Source of the DNA: Phytomonas francai
Lineage: Eukaryota > Euglenozoa > Kinetoplastea > Trypanosomatida > Trypanosomatidae
Assembly: GCA_001766655.1 (NCBI GenBank)
Contig: MJCC01000001.1
Coordinates: forward strand, 874,614 to 938,613
Length of the DNA: 64,000 nt
Direction: 5' to 3'
Shown: positions 10,901 to 21,126 of the stretch, piece by piece
Numbering within the stretch: the stretch's first letter is position 1
Layout of the letters: each line of letters starts with the position of its first letter
Program-made: the position numbers and the translations under genes
The notes under the pieces: generated by a model
Seen by the model: the letters and a program-made list of their open reading frames with translations, nothing else
Database searches by the model: none
What the model was told of the DNA's origin: nothing

Positions 10901-11305
10901 GAATACTTATGAGGAAAGAAGGGATCTCTTTTCTCGAATTGACGGCTACTTGAGAGCAAAAGGTGGAGTAAATTGATGCTTACTGAATTCAGTAAGCTAA
11001 ATTTGGGAGGTTCCGCGCAGCATTTTCAATGAATGCTAAGATCGCTTTTTTCGTAATTATTAAATTCATATATGCCAATTCTACGTAACTTCCTGTTACA
11101 TAAGGAGATAACTCAGAATGGAATATAAGTCCAACAAAAGATGTACACACTCATCCACCCACACACGGACGCAGAAAATACCCCCTTTTGTTCGTCATCT
11201 TTTTACCTGTTCAGGGGTGTTCATATTTTAGCCTTAGAGGTATATTATACGCACTTCCTGCCCCACTCATCCTCTCCCGCTCCTAGTTTTTTATTCCATT
11301 TTAAA
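10901..11305. other. Intergenic region, no gene seen
   Basis: Spacer between the small coiled-coil gene and the PIF1-family helicase. It is AT-rich with a C/A-rich patch near 11140-11170. No coding frame is supported. Confidence 0.55.
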
Positions 11306-11950
11306 TTACCCTTCGCTGTGCTCGTTCGACACAGAGGTAGTGGTGGCACTTTCCTCAATACCATCGTGTTCGACAGCGCTCGCAGCCACCTTGGAGGCCG
11401 CAGTCAGCGCGGCTGGTTCTTCACTGACATGCTCAACACGAAAGCCTATGTTAGCGCGGATGAAATGGCGCGCGGAGGCCTCCAAGGCTGCCGCGTCGAC
11501 CGCCTCTGCGGTCAGGCCAATCCCCAATACTCGACGTAGCTCCACCTCCAGCCGGTCGTGGCTGGCCTGCAGGGCCATGGCAGTGTAGCGCATCGCAGTC
11601 GCCTCCTCGTGGGCCTCACGATCCAACCGCGCGAGTTGATCGAGCGCTGCGGTGTAGAACCGAGAGAGGGGTTGGTGCTCCATTTGGGTTAAGCGAATCT
11701 GCGCTTGAAGAAGCTGGCGCTGGGTAGATTTTAGCTCGTCCTTGAATCCACGGAGCTCCTCGCGGAGGTGTAATATCCCACCAACGCTGCCTGCACCACT
11801 GTCGCTGCTGGAAGTAGCGGTAGACGGTTGGTCACCTCGCGGTTGTGGTTGTTCACTGAAAAAAAGTGGACCTTTTTTCGTAGGTGCGACATCATTTGTG
11901 TGGTGTGATTGTTTTTTGAATATCTTAGATGATTGCTTTGACCGCACCAT
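11306..11950 (-). CDS. Small coiled-coil hypothetical protein
   Basis: The protein has 214 residues from the ATG at 11948-11950. The frame stays open upstream to 12070, but that end begins at TTG, and another ATG at 12023-12025 lies 5' of a pyrimidine tract (12001-12022) whose acceptor AG reads at 11997-11998. Splicing there makes 11950 the first start. The N terminus is basic and polar (VRSKQSSKIFKKQSHH). A heptad-patterned segment covers about residues 55-145 (REELRGFKDELKSTQRQLLQ). The Ala-rich C-terminal part resembles a short helix pair. No known domain is recognised. It sits between thymidine kinase and the PIF1 helicase without functional linkage. Confidence 0.65.
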   Translation of the reverse strand: MVRSKQSSKIFKKQSHHTNDVAPTKKGPLFFSEQPQPRGDQPSTATSSSDSGAGSVGGILHLREELRGFKDELKSTQRQLLQAQIRLTQMEHQPLSRFYTAALDQLARLDREAHEEATAMRYTAMALQASHDRLEVELRRVLGIGLTAEAVDAAALEASARHFIRANIGFRVEHVSEEPAALTAASKVAASAVEHDGIEESATTTSVSNEHSEG

Positions 11951-12505
11951 AAGGAGCAGTGGGAGTGTCTTGTGCCACTTCCAGTGTCGTGTGTGGCTTG
12001 AAAATGGTGAAAGAAAGCGAAGCATCCCTTCCGGCGGTCCACTTTTTTTCTTTTTGGGTAATGACAGCAATAGTATAGGTAGGGTCGATAATTTTTTCCT
12101 TATTCGATTCAGTGCATCTTTTTTCTAGCGAATCATTTCGTGAATGCCGTTCTTTTATGAACGAGGGGGAAGAAGAAGATATGCTTGAAGACATATTAGC
12201 AAGCCAAAAAAGAAACGCCACCAGGGATTCCACAATAATTGAAAATTTAAAGCAACAGAGGGTAGGTAAAATTCATGATTTCGAGCAAATTATAAACTAC
12301 ACTTTTCAGTTTTTTACCATGTTACCTAATACACGATTTTACTCCCCCCCCCCCCTCCCCAATATCGTTTCTATAAAGTTTCTATGAGATTACCCTCAAA
12401 TAATTTAAATGTGAGTTTATATTCTTTTTTTTTCACCCTTACCCAGACCATCGCCTTTGTTTTGGCCGATCCAAAAGGGAAGCCAAACGCTTCTCAAATG
12501 GACCC
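11951..12505. other. Intergenic region with a C12 run
   Basis: Spacer between thymidine kinase and the small coiled-coil gene. It includes the acceptor described at 11997-11998 and a run of twelve C on the plus strand (12344-12355). No gene is supported. Confidence 0.6.
11997..11998 (-). promoter_or_regulatory. Probable spliced-leader acceptor AG for the small coiled-coil gene
   Basis: On the minus strand a pyrimidine-rich run (12001-12022, CTTTCTTTCACCATTTTC) is followed directly by AAG. The first ATG downstream is at 11950. Kinetoplastid mRNAs receive their cap by trans-splicing at such sites; use of this one is inferred. Confidence 0.5.
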
Positions 12506-13327
12506 CTACCTTCTACACATCATCTTAGCTTCACCAACCATTATTCCTCCCTCCCTGACGTCATTGATTAGTTTGTGGGTGATTAACTCCGGAAACTCCA
12601 TAGAGAGCTCTGTCTCGGTGGAGGACATCTGGTCCTCATACAGCTGGGGTCTCGAGCACTGCACGCTGCGCGCCGCGGGCCCGATACACGCCTCCTCCAC
12701 TTTTCGTATCGCCTGGTACACCTGCGCCATCGCCGCCTCCGATGGCCTGACCCTCCGGTTATAGCACGTGCGGCAGGCCGCGACGTACATCTCGACCCCG
12801 CCGATGAGCTCCTGCTCCTCCGCCTCCGCGGTGCGTCGGGAGAAGCAGGCCGGGCGTGCGTGGCAGATCATGCACACCGCGGCCAGCTTGGTGACCGTCT
12901 CGCAGACCGCGACGAGGTTGCACACCTGGCCGAAGGGCTCCCGGCGGTAGTCGGCGTCGAGGGCGGACACCAAGACCACCTTCCCCGCGTCCGCCGCGCC
13001 GTTGCAGAAAGGGACGAGGTCGGGGAAGAACTGACCCTCGTCGATCGCGATGACGTCATACGCCTTCCAGGAGTCATCGAGGTCGCCCAGGCGCGTGGTG
13101 GCCGCCTGCGCGTGGAGCCGAGCCTGATCATGCGATGCAACGTTCTTCACATCGTAGCGGGTTTCTAGGGCGTATTTGATGACGTAGCAGGTTCGCATCG
13201 TATGTATCTCACGCTTAACGCGCTGCATAAGCATAGTGGTCTTACCAGAGAACATTGGACCAATAAAAAGCTCAATACTCCCAGATGACCCTTGAATCAT
13301 CGACTTTTCTGTCTGAATTGTATCCAT
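12506..13327 (-). CDS. TK: Thymidine kinase, type II (TK1-like)
   Basis: The protein has 273 residues from the first ATG (13325-13327); the frame extends ten codons upstream only from a GTG. It phosphorylates thymidine to dTMP in pyrimidine salvage, presumably in the cytosol. Visible elements are the P-loop GPMFSGKTT (residues 23-31), the lasso-proximal CYVIKYALETRY, the catalytic IDEGQFFPDLVPFC with Glu in DEGQFF, ALDADYRREPFG, and the structural zinc pairs CMIC and CRTC flanking the lasso loop. This matches the vertebrate TK1 order throughout. It has one TK domain plus a C-terminal tail of about 75 residues with no recognised motif; T. brucei, by contrast, carries a tandem TK with one inactive half. 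Terminal codon is TAG. Confidence 0.95.
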   Translation of the reverse strand: MDTIQTEKSMIQGSSGSIELFIGPMFSGKTTMLMQRVKREIHTMRTCYVIKYALETRYDVKNVASHDQARLHAQAATTRLGDLDDSWKAYDVIAIDEGQFFPDLVPFCNGAADAGKVVLVSALDADYRREPFGQVCNLVAVCETVTKLAAVCMICHARPACFSRRTAEAEEQELIGGVEMYVAACRTCYNRRVRPSEAAMAQVYQAIRKVEEACIGPAARSVQCSRPQLYEDQMSSTETELSMEFPELITHKLINDVREGGIMVGEAKMMCRR

Positions 13328-13997
13328 TGACCTGAGTATATCTGTAGATAGTTGCACACAGGGAAAGAGTTTAGCAACACGGGCTTTAAATATAATATTA
13401 ATAGTCTAATCGTGAAAGAAGTTTCCTTCTACTGAGTGAAAAAGATACATACATAAAAGAATAGGCAGTTTGATAGTTTGACAACACATCACCGAATTTG
13501 CGTATTTGGTAAAACAATCAGTTTACGCTCTATTTATGATTTAGAAACACCTGCAAGACACATTCAGTGTTCTCTCCCCCCCCTCAATGCCCTTACACTG
13601 AGTGGAAAAGAAGCACTTACATTCAATTCTACTTCACAATAAGGGATAAAAAGTATGGCAAGAATAAGAAAAAAAAAGAAATGCGCATAAAAATAAGACT
13701 CGGAATGAGCCCAAGTACAATGAGTGGTGTCTAGAACCCCCACATGGATAAAATTCTATATGTATTACAAAGGAAAGGAGGAGGAAAATGATAACACGTA
13801 TGCGCATATATGCACATAGATAGACACATACACTTATCAATATCTTCTCTAAAAAAGAAAAAAACACGTTCTCAGGGGAGTACGGGTTAAGCACCAATGA
13901 TGCTTGGCTTACCTTGCCCGATCTTTATGCTCATCCATGATCAGAAGCTCTATTGTTACCTCTTTAGACATGGTAGTGTGCTTACCATTTCGCCACC
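13328..13997. other. Intergenic region, no gene seen
   Basis: AT-rich spacer between the 1229-residue coiled-coil gene and thymidine kinase, with A and T runs and a C-rich patch at about 13576-13583. No gene is supported. Confidence 0.55.
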
Positions 13998-16900
13998 TTA
14001 TAGACGGCGGTGGCCACTAAGTGTGCGTTCATATAGCACCTTACCGGCATCGCCGCCCTCGCTGCGCTGCTTCCCATTGCCCACGTTCGTAAGCACGCCC
14101 AGATGGTCATTGGTGGTGTGGCTACGTTGAAAGCCCCGCGAGGTGGAGAAGGCCGGTAGGATCCATTGGGAGAGCGCGGCCTCGCCACTGGGGCCGAGCC
14201 CCAGCGGGGGCGGCCGCGAGACAGGCGAGACGAACCGATGCTCGCGGGTCAGTACCATCGCCTCGGTCAGACCGTCGCTCTGGCGCCAGCCGTCGTCCTT
14301 TCCCCCGCGATCCCCGGCGGCGGGGCTGGGGCTCAAGCGGCCGGACTGCCGCCGTAGGCTCGGCTCGTCGCCATCACTCGGCGTCAGCCCCACCGCCGGC
14401 GACCGCAAAAGGCGTGGACGCGCGCAGGCCGCAGTCGCGCTCCGCGAGAAGGCCACCCCGGCGCCCATCGCAGGTGTAGGGCGAACCGCTCGACCTACTT
14501 TACCCCGGCTTTCCTCCGTGGGGTTCGAAGGGCTTAGAACGGACCCTTTGACGGTGCTGCTGACTCGATGTTTGAGGGTGGACTTTTTCGGTTGCTTCAG
14601 ACCCTCGGTGAGAGTCGGCGCCGCCGCGGGAGTGCGCTTGCTTGACGCAGCTGCCCCGTCCCCCACGCATTCCGATCGCTTCTCGGAAGGGCTTTTATGC
14701 TCAGAAAGCAACGTGGTGATTGCGCTGTGGAGCTGGCGAACCAACATGTAATTTTCAACTGAGGCCTTGGAAAGGTCCGCCGCTGCGGCGGGCTCGGTCA
14801 CGGCAGTGGCTTGGCTTCCACGTTTCTGCACCTTGCGCATGATGTCTTGTAGTAAGGACCTTGTATTATGCAGAGCTTCGATCACTGACTTCGTTTCCGC
14901 AGGTTCGCTAGCCTTAGAGCTGCCACTACCGCAGCTCCGTTTCTTGGCTCCACCGCTCTCGTTGACAGAGTCGGCAGCTAACGCACAGACGCAAAGGCGC
15001 CTGTTATTTTCCTTTACCCTCTCAGACTCCTTTTCGATTTGTCGAATATAATGTTTTAAATACTCATGGTCCTGTTTTTTTGCGCGTAGCTCTGTCTGTG
15101 CGTCCTCAAGGGAGTCTTGCAGGGAGGCTTGAATCTTGACGAAGTCATTCATGTCAGTTTCCATCTCAAGCAGTTGGCGTTGGAGTTCCTCGCAGCGCTG
15201 CGGGGCCGACTGAAGCTCTACACGCAGTTGTTCTAATGCCGCGTTACCCTCCTCTATGAGCTTCTTTTCATTTTCCTTGGCATCCGCTCTGGTTTGCCGC
15301 AGCTCGATTTCAAGAGTGCCCAAACGTTCAATTAATAGCTTAGCCTTGCCCTCAACCCCTTCAGCTGCTCGGCGATCTTCTGCTGTCAGTACCCCATCAA
15401 ACTGGGTTTCTAGTGTATTAATTAACTCCTGCAAAGAACTTGTCGGGGCCTGGATTGCCTTTTCAAGTGTTTTTGCGTTGTACATGGGGTTAGAGCCTTG
15501 CGCAGGTCTAGCCAACTGTCGAGAGACTTCGATGTGTTCCTGAAGATACAGAAGCGAGTAGTGAAAGGGGCAAGAGGAGAGTTTTTTGGCGATGTTCTGG
15601 CATACCGCTTCCCTCTCACCTGCAGTCTCGAAGCAAGCAAGCTCGAGCTTAAGATCCAGGGTGGGGGCCTGTGTAGGGGACAACTTATTAGAGATCATCG
15701 ATGCTCTAGAAATCCGTACTGGCACGGCTCCAGTAGCCATCGAAGCTTCACATAAAAGCAAGCGATAAAGTGTGGCCACAACTATGCTAGATTTTCCAGA
15801 CGCATGGCTCCCGGAAGCTGATGCAGAGGAGAAAAGTGTGGCAGCATCAACCTCTGACGCCACTGAAAGTGGTAGGGGGAATCTTAAAGCAAACGTTTCC
15901 ACGACAGATCCCATTGTCGCAGTGTCTGTGGCCTCGCACGTCTGCTCATTTTTCCTCAGACGCAGAGCTCGAAGGGACTGTTCCAACTCCATCTTCTGTT
16001 TTTCTGCTGTAAGAAGTTGCCCTTCTACGGCTTTGAGTTGCGATTCCATACTTTCTATTATCTTTTGCGCGCCCTTGAGCTGTTCCTCAGAGTTATCTAA
16101 CTTCTGTAGCTGCACAGCGGCCTCCTCTTGCGCTTTTTTGAGGGCGGCGTTTGCGTTCTCGGTTTCGAGGCGTTCTGCTTCAAGCGCAGCGTAGACATCT
16201 TTTACTGTAACCTCGGCTTCCTCCAAGGCTACGTCGACGTGCCGATCGGTAGATTCCTGATCTCGATTCCGTTGGACAAGCAACCTCTGCAACCCGTCAA
16301 CCCGCTTTTGAAGCGTCTCGAGCTGTTGAACCTTAGCGAGCAACGCTGCTTTTCCCTCGTGCGCTGTGGTTTCAGCTTCCTCAAGCTGCCGCACAAGCGC
16401 GTGTTCCTTCAAACCCTCCAGTTCACGATAAGGGTACCGGTGAATGAGGGAATCGATTGCACCCTCCCTCATGGACGCGCTGTGCTGCACAACGAGCTCG
16501 ATGCTCACGCCGTGTCGATCTCCGATGAGTTGTGTCTTTATGATGCTGACTCGCGAACGAGGTAACTGAAGTGCGGCCGAAGTTGCGCCGAGAAACACTT
16601 CGTTGAATTCCTCAGGGGCATACATAAATGCTAACACTACCTCTTTACCCACGAGAAGTTGGTGGTGGTGTGTCGTCTCGAGCTTGTCGTCTGTATCATT
16701 AAATCTCGCATTGACTTTATCGTTTACGTCTGAGGTACGTGTGGAACCTAGACCTGTCTGTTGCTGTTTTCGAAGCCTTTCCTCGGCAGCATGGTACCGA
16801 GTCTCTACATCAGTGAGTAACCTTTCCTTCTGATTGAGAAGAGCCCGCAACCCATCCAGCTGCTCAGCGTACCTTTGACTGCTCTGTGAACTGACTTCAG

Positions 16901-17687
16901 CATTGTGTTTTGTGCTCCTCAACTCAGCCATAATGTTTCTTTCATTCATCTTTGATTTTCTCAGTTGTTGCTTGAGATCTAAAATGCACGTCCGAAGTTC
17001 AGCGAGTTCTCTCGAGCTGGAAGGGACGAAGCAGTCGCACACAATTCCACCAGCAGGGACTGTGTAAGACTCCTCGTTATTCCCTTTAGTGGTACACTTG
17101 CATTTCATAGACGCCAGCTTCCTCTCCATTTCCTGAAGCTGTACTTGATTCTTTTCAGTCGTATTTTGATAATTAAGTATGCATTGCTGCTGTTTCATAG
17201 CGGCATCACGAACTGCGTCCATAAGCATGACCGGGTTCGACAGCACCACACTAAGTTGACTAGCGGAATCCTTAGTGCACTTTTTCGAACTCCCCTGATT
17301 CTTCATGTCACCTTTGTTGGCATCCTGGGCGTTTCGCTCACAGAGCTTTTCAGTACTTGTCAACACCACGAGCAGCTCCTTCAAACAGGCCTCGTATTCA
17401 CTGACACGGCTAACGAGTGAGTGGGTAAGGGCATCTCGTATTGGTTGCTCAGCGAGTAACGAACGCAGGGAAGACAATTCATCAGTTTGCGCTTTATATA
17501 GCTGTTGTAGCTCCGTGTGATCCCCTTCAACGGCAGCAATATACTCCTGCCACTCTTTGTTGACGGCAAACACCTGGCTATTGTGTCGAGATTTATTGGT
17601 GCTGCTACCTAGCATCTCACGCCGCAGTAGCCCTCCACTGTCAATACTAGAGGACGCCGATTCCTGCCTTCGGAAGCGGCGCTCCAT
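13998..17687 (-). CDS. Long coiled-coil protein with two similar globular inserts
   Basis: The 1229-residue protein starts at an ATG. Most of it is heptad-rich coiled coil (about 50-330, 430-600, 740-930), followed by a Ser/Pro/Arg-rich tail. Two globular segments break the coil, at about 347-430 and about 632-720. Both read as strand-helix-strand units with a parallel plan: LPRSRVSIIKTQLIGDRHGV in the first and VPVRISRASMISNKLSPTQA in the second. Each is followed by a hydrophobic strand, a helix and a final helix that leads into the coil. They look like diverged copies of one small alpha/beta domain. A cysteine-bearing loop (about 200-225, CKCTTKGNN...CDCF) is present. The plan is typical of kinetoplastid cytoskeletal or flagellum-associated proteins, but the function is unknown. 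Confidence 0.8.
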   Translation of the reverse strand: MERRFRRQESASSSIDSGGLLRREMLGSSTNKSRHNSQVFAVNKEWQEYIAAVEGDHTELQQLYKAQTDELSSLRSLLAEQPIRDALTHSLVSRVSEYEACLKELLVVLTSTEKLCERNAQDANKGDMKNQGSSKKCTKDSASQLSVVLSNPVMLMDAVRDAAMKQQQCILNYQNTTEKNQVQLQEMERKLASMKCKCTTKGNNEESYTVPAGGIVCDCFVPSSSRELAELRTCILDLKQQLRKSKMNERNIMAELRSTKHNAEVSSQSSQRYAEQLDGLRALLNQKERLLTDVETRYHAAEERLRKQQQTGLGSTRTSDVNDKVNARFNDTDDKLETTHHHQLLVGKEVVLAFMYAPEEFNEVFLGATSAALQLPRSRVSIIKTQLIGDRHGVSIELVVQHSASMREGAIDSLIHRYPYRELEGLKEHALVRQLEEAETTAHEGKAALLAKVQQLETLQKRVDGLQRLLVQRNRDQESTDRHVDVALEEAEVTVKDVYAALEAERLETENANAALKKAQEEAAVQLQKLDNSEEQLKGAQKIIESMESQLKAVEGQLLTAEKQKMELEQSLRALRLRKNEQTCEATDTATMGSVVETFALRFPLPLSVASEVDAATLFSSASASGSHASGKSSIVVATLYRLLLCEASMATGAVPVRISRASMISNKLSPTQAPTLDLKLELACFETAGEREAVCQNIAKKLSSCPFHYSLLYLQEHIEVSRQLARPAQGSNPMYNAKTLEKAIQAPTSSLQELINTLETQFDGVLTAEDRRAAEGVEGKAKLLIERLGTLEIELRQTRADAKENEKKLIEEGNAALEQLRVELQSAPQRCEELQRQLLEMETDMNDFVKIQASLQDSLEDAQTELRAKKQDHEYLKHYIRQIEKESERVKENNRRLCVCALAADSVNESGGAKKRSCGSGSSKASEPAETKSVIEALHNTRSLLQDIMRKVQKRGSQATAVTEPAAAADLSKASVENYMLVRQLHSAITTLLSEHKSPSEKRSECVGDGAAASSKRTPAAAPTLTEGLKQPKKSTLKHRVSSTVKGSVLSPSNPTEESRGKVGRAVRPTPAMGAGVAFSRSATAACARPRLLRSPAVGLTPSDGDEPSLRRQSGRLSPSPAAGDRGGKDDGWRQSDGLTEAMVLTREHRFVSPVSRPPPLGLGPSGEAALSQWILPAFSTSRGFQRSHTTNDHLGVLTNVGNGKQRSEGGDAGKVLYERTLSGHRRL

Positions 17688-18549
17688 CTTTATGTATATA
17701 TATATATATATAGTACAACTCTACAAAAAAAAAACAGGTTCAAGTTCTTCGGTGCCCAAGTGTGGAGAGCTATTTTACACCCAAGAAATTGGAAGAAAGG
17801 TGAAGGAGATTCAAAACTCGGTATATGTGATACTGTATCGAGGATTCGTAGGGAAATGAAGTATCAACAATGGATTGAAAACACAAATCCATCGTATGAA
17901 TTTTAGGATACAATATGAAAAAATTTACATTTTTTTTTAATGTATGTAAGTAAATCAGAGAGGATGCCCTCATCGAAAGGGCCCCTGCCTTTGAAGTGTG
18001 AGACACGTCGCACACATTCATCTATGAGCTACGCCACAGTAGCGCAGTAGCAAACGTGATAAAGTTTTACAACGCACATAAGCGCATCCGGGAGCAGAGA
18101 TAAAGCGTCCTGATACAGTCCTCCCCTCATCGAAAGCTCTGAATTAGGGGAAAGAAACAAAATTCTACAGCCATAGTAGGATATTGACTAAAGTTTGTGA
18201 ATATCTCATTTTTTACCTTTTTGAATGGGCTAACCATTAACACCGAGGCCTCTCACTCAGTTGGATTACTTTCAGAAGGAAGTGATAAACAAGTAAATAA
18301 ATAATATAATATTTTTGTCTAATCTTTAGTTTCATTGATTTGAAGCTCATAGATGAGAAAGGGCTTTGAAGAAACCCAGACGCATCACTACGCCTAGAAG
18401 CTGTCAAGAGAATGATTTTCTGCAAGAAATTCCACGGAATGACGTGGGGGGATGATATAAAATGCGAATGGTGTGATTTTTTCGCTTCACTCGGTATTTG
18501 CTCCCCGTATTTCTTTTATTTTCTGTAATATAGGATATAGATACACTGA
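17688..18549. other. Intergenic region, no gene seen
   Basis: Spacer between the WD40 gene and the coiled-coil gene. A short phrase, CCTCATCGAAAG, occurs twice (about 17968 and 18126), inside a patch less AT-rich than the rest (17960-18140). I looked for tRNA and snoRNA features there and found none I could support. Confidence 0.5.
17695..17712. repeat. (TA)n microsatellite directly 5' of the coiled-coil gene
   Basis: Nine TA units starting 8 bases upstream of the ATG at 17687, so the tract probably lies in the 5' UTR or next to the splice site. Confidence 0.9.
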
Positions 18550-21126
18550 TCATACGCTTGTGGTTTCAAGTCCACTAATCCTTTGCTCTAGGTGATGCCT
18601 CGCTTCACGTTCCTCAGCAAGTTGATTCATGCATCGATTTAATAACGACTCTAACTCCGTGATAACAGACTCCGCGTCGGTGAGACGCACCGACAACGCT
18701 AGGTTCTGCGCCTCCGGACTGAGATTCTCCCGACCCCGAGGGGCTGTGGTACGATGCTCCCCTAGGGAAGGCTGCAAGAATTTCAGTTCTTTGCCTACGT
18801 GGTTGCTTCTAGTTCCAGAGGACTGCGCTGTGTGCTCAGATCTCGGCGTTGGGGAGGGAGCCGTCTTGGGCATTTCAAGGCTGTCATCTACGTGTGAATC
18901 CCACAACGGGGTCGTTGATTGGGAGGCCGTGTCGAGACGGGAATGCGCTCCTCCTCCCACACGCTTCAGCATGTCCAGCTCCTTCTGTAGCTTTAAAAGA
19001 GCTGCAGTCTTGTTAGCACAAATTAGCCTCACCTTGGCTAGCTCCTCACGCAGGGATGCGACTTCGCCAGGCTCCAGACGAGTTGAAACGTCTTTGCGCG
19101 CAGGGCTCACATGGCTAGTCATACCCTGAGTGTTGTTGTTTTTATGCTTTAGATCATGCATCTTCCTCTGCTTGTCATTCGCCAGTGCCCGATTTAGCCT
19201 TTCCTTTTCCTCAAGTAGATCTTTGATATGTGCTTGGTATTTGTTGCATTGATTTTTTAATACCGAAAGGTTGTCCTCATCGCGCGTTCGCAGATCTTCC
19301 CTGTTGCGGGATTTGGATTCAGAAGGCTGATGGAGCGGCTCCTTCTTTGGTTTCGCAAACGTACTTGCGTGTTGCCCCTGACCACGGCTCATTTGTCGAG
19401 CCCCAGGGCTTGAGTTACGCGATGCGCTAGCATGTTCACTGCTCTCACGCATCTGTGCAGAGGGCGACTGGGATGTCGACGCAGACAGCATCGCGTTGCC
19501 TCGTGGCGCATCACCCTGCCTGGGCTCGGACTTCATAGGATGCCTGACCACCGTCTTGGAAACACTCTTCTGAAGGTACTTCGCTTCTTCTCCACGCTCT
19601 GTGTGTTGCTCGAGAAGTCGAAGCAGGGTGTAATTTTCATCCCTCAAAAACTCAACTTCCTTCTCAACAACTTCTCGCTCATGACGCAAGATAGAAACGA
19701 TGTCGTCCTCGGCGGTACGAGTAGGGCTCTTAGAAAACTGATCTCGTTGCGTTTCCTGCGGCGGAAAAAATTCAGCATTCACTGCCTCCAGCTTTTGCAC
19801 GCGTTTTTTCAGAAACGCGTTCTCCTCTTCGAGAAGTTGATGAATTTGCAGTTCATGTTGTAGTCTGAGCCGACCTCTTTCGCAAGCCAAACTAAAGCCA
19901 AGCTCAGCAACGTCGGCAGGTTCGCAAGGTAGGTTGTCGCTGTCGTTTTGTACAAGCAAGGCCCACGGTTCGGTTCGGCACAGGATCCCGCTTCCACCCT
20001 CGCCCGTCGACCCTGCGTCCCCGTCGGCATCCGCATGGGGGTCACAAAGCAGGATCGGTGACGTCTCCGCATTCCAACACTGCACTTCCCCCTTCGCGCC
20101 AGCCGTCCACACCTTCCACGACATCGCGGGCTGGATCTTCTTGATAAACCAGAGCTCCCCGGTGTCGAGCCTCTCGCGGCTCGAGAGGTCTTGCAGGATG
20201 GTGAGGGAGGCCATGTCCCAGAGCAGGATACGCCCCTGCGCGTCCCCGCTCCACAGGCGCGGCCCCAGCGCCATAAGACAGGTCACCGGCGCCGCGTGCA
20301 CGCTTTGCAGGACGGCGTCGCAGTCCAACGTCTCCAGGTTCCACACGCGCACCGCGTGGTCGTCGCCGCCGGACCAGATTCGATTGGTGTGCGGCACCAC
20401 CTCCAGCGCACAGATCGCACCGCGGGGCACTAAGGAAGAGGGCTGTGGAGCCCCTTTTCGGAAGGTATGGATGCATCCGGCGGCGTCTCCGTCGACGCTG
20501 TTCCCGTTCGTGTACGGATCCCAGCCCTTCACGGAGCCGTCGTTGCTCCCGGAGAAAACGACAGACCCGGTGGGCCCAATGTACGTCGCCAGAGCTCGCA
20601 CAGCGCCTTTGTGCCCTCGTAAGGTGCGCTCCAGACGCGAGTCCAGCGCATTGCGCTGGACGATAGAGGCATCCTCACACCCGATGAAAACGCACCCCTC
20701 AAGCTCTGCCATCGCATGGATTTTATTCCCCCTACCAAGCTCGGATCCGGGGTTCACGGCAAACTCGTGGACGAGGGCGCAGCTCGCCGCGTCGTACACC
20801 CGTGCGGCGCCGTCCTCGAACGCGGCCCATATCTGGTGCTGGAGGGCCACGTAATGCAGACAACAGCATCCACCCCCCACGCGCGCGTCCACGTCCTTGA
20901 GGACGGTCCCTTTTGGGAGCGACCGCACCCTCAGCCCCCCGTCCTCCTCGGCCGTCCAGGCGATTCGCTCGTTCACGCACGCGGCGGCCCGGATGCGGCC
21001 GCGGATAGCGTAGCTGAGGTTGACATCGGCCACGTGCACGGCGCCGACCGCGGCGTGATCCTGCGAACGGTTGAGGATAGGGGGGGATGGATCGTGGCCA
21101 TGCCGTCCGGAACGCAATACAGACAT
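18550..21126 (-). CDS. WD40 beta-propeller protein with C-terminal coiled coil
   Basis: The protein has 858 residues from the ATG at 21124-21126. The frame is open to 21378, but a strong acceptor at 21262-21263 makes 21126 the first ATG of the mRNA. The N-terminal half (about 30-360) has WD-type blades, clearest in GHKGAVRALATYIGPTGS followed by VVFSGSNDGSVKGWD, and in RIWSGGDDHAVRVWNLETLD. About 400-510 and 590-858 are heptad-patterned with a charged, Ser-rich linker. The overall plan (propeller then coil) suggests a scaffold; some blades resemble the propeller of WD40-bearing inositol phosphatases, but there is no phosphatase domain. Function is unknown. The stop is TGA. Confidence 0.85.
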   Translation of the reverse strand: MSVLRSGRHGHDPSPPILNRSQDHAAVGAVHVADVNLSYAIRGRIRAAACVNERIAWTAEEDGGLRVRSLPKGTVLKDVDARVGGGCCCLHYVALQHQIWAAFEDGAARVYDAASCALVHEFAVNPGSELGRGNKIHAMAELEGCVFIGCEDASIVQRNALDSRLERTLRGHKGAVRALATYIGPTGSVVFSGSNDGSVKGWDPYTNGNSVDGDAAGCIHTFRKGAPQPSSLVPRGAICALEVVPHTNRIWSGGDDHAVRVWNLETLDCDAVLQSVHAAPVTCLMALGPRLWSGDAQGRILLWDMASLTILQDLSSRERLDTGELWFIKKIQPAMSWKVWTAGAKGEVQCWNAETSPILLCDPHADADGDAGSTGEGGSGILCRTEPWALLVQNDSDNLPCEPADVAELGFSLACERGRLRLQHELQIHQLLEEENAFLKKRVQKLEAVNAEFFPPQETQRDQFSKSPTRTAEDDIVSILRHEREVVEKEVEFLRDENYTLLRLLEQHTERGEEAKYLQKSVSKTVVRHPMKSEPRQGDAPRGNAMLSASTSQSPSAQMRESSEHASASRNSSPGARQMSRGQGQHASTFAKPKKEPLHQPSESKSRNREDLRTRDEDNLSVLKNQCNKYQAHIKDLLEEKERLNRALANDKQRKMHDLKHKNNNTQGMTSHVSPARKDVSTRLEPGEVASLREELAKVRLICANKTAALLKLQKELDMLKRVGGGAHSRLDTASQSTTPLWDSHVDDSLEMPKTAPSPTPRSEHTAQSSGTRSNHVGKELKFLQPSLGEHRTTAPRGRENLSPEAQNLALSVRLTDAESVITELESLLNRCMNQLAEEREARHHLEQRISGLETTSV

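Noticed and set aside
17960..18140. Possible small RNA gene in a GC-richer spacer patch
   Set aside because: I looked for tRNA A and B boxes, C/D boxes and hairpin-ACA-like layout and found no consistent set.
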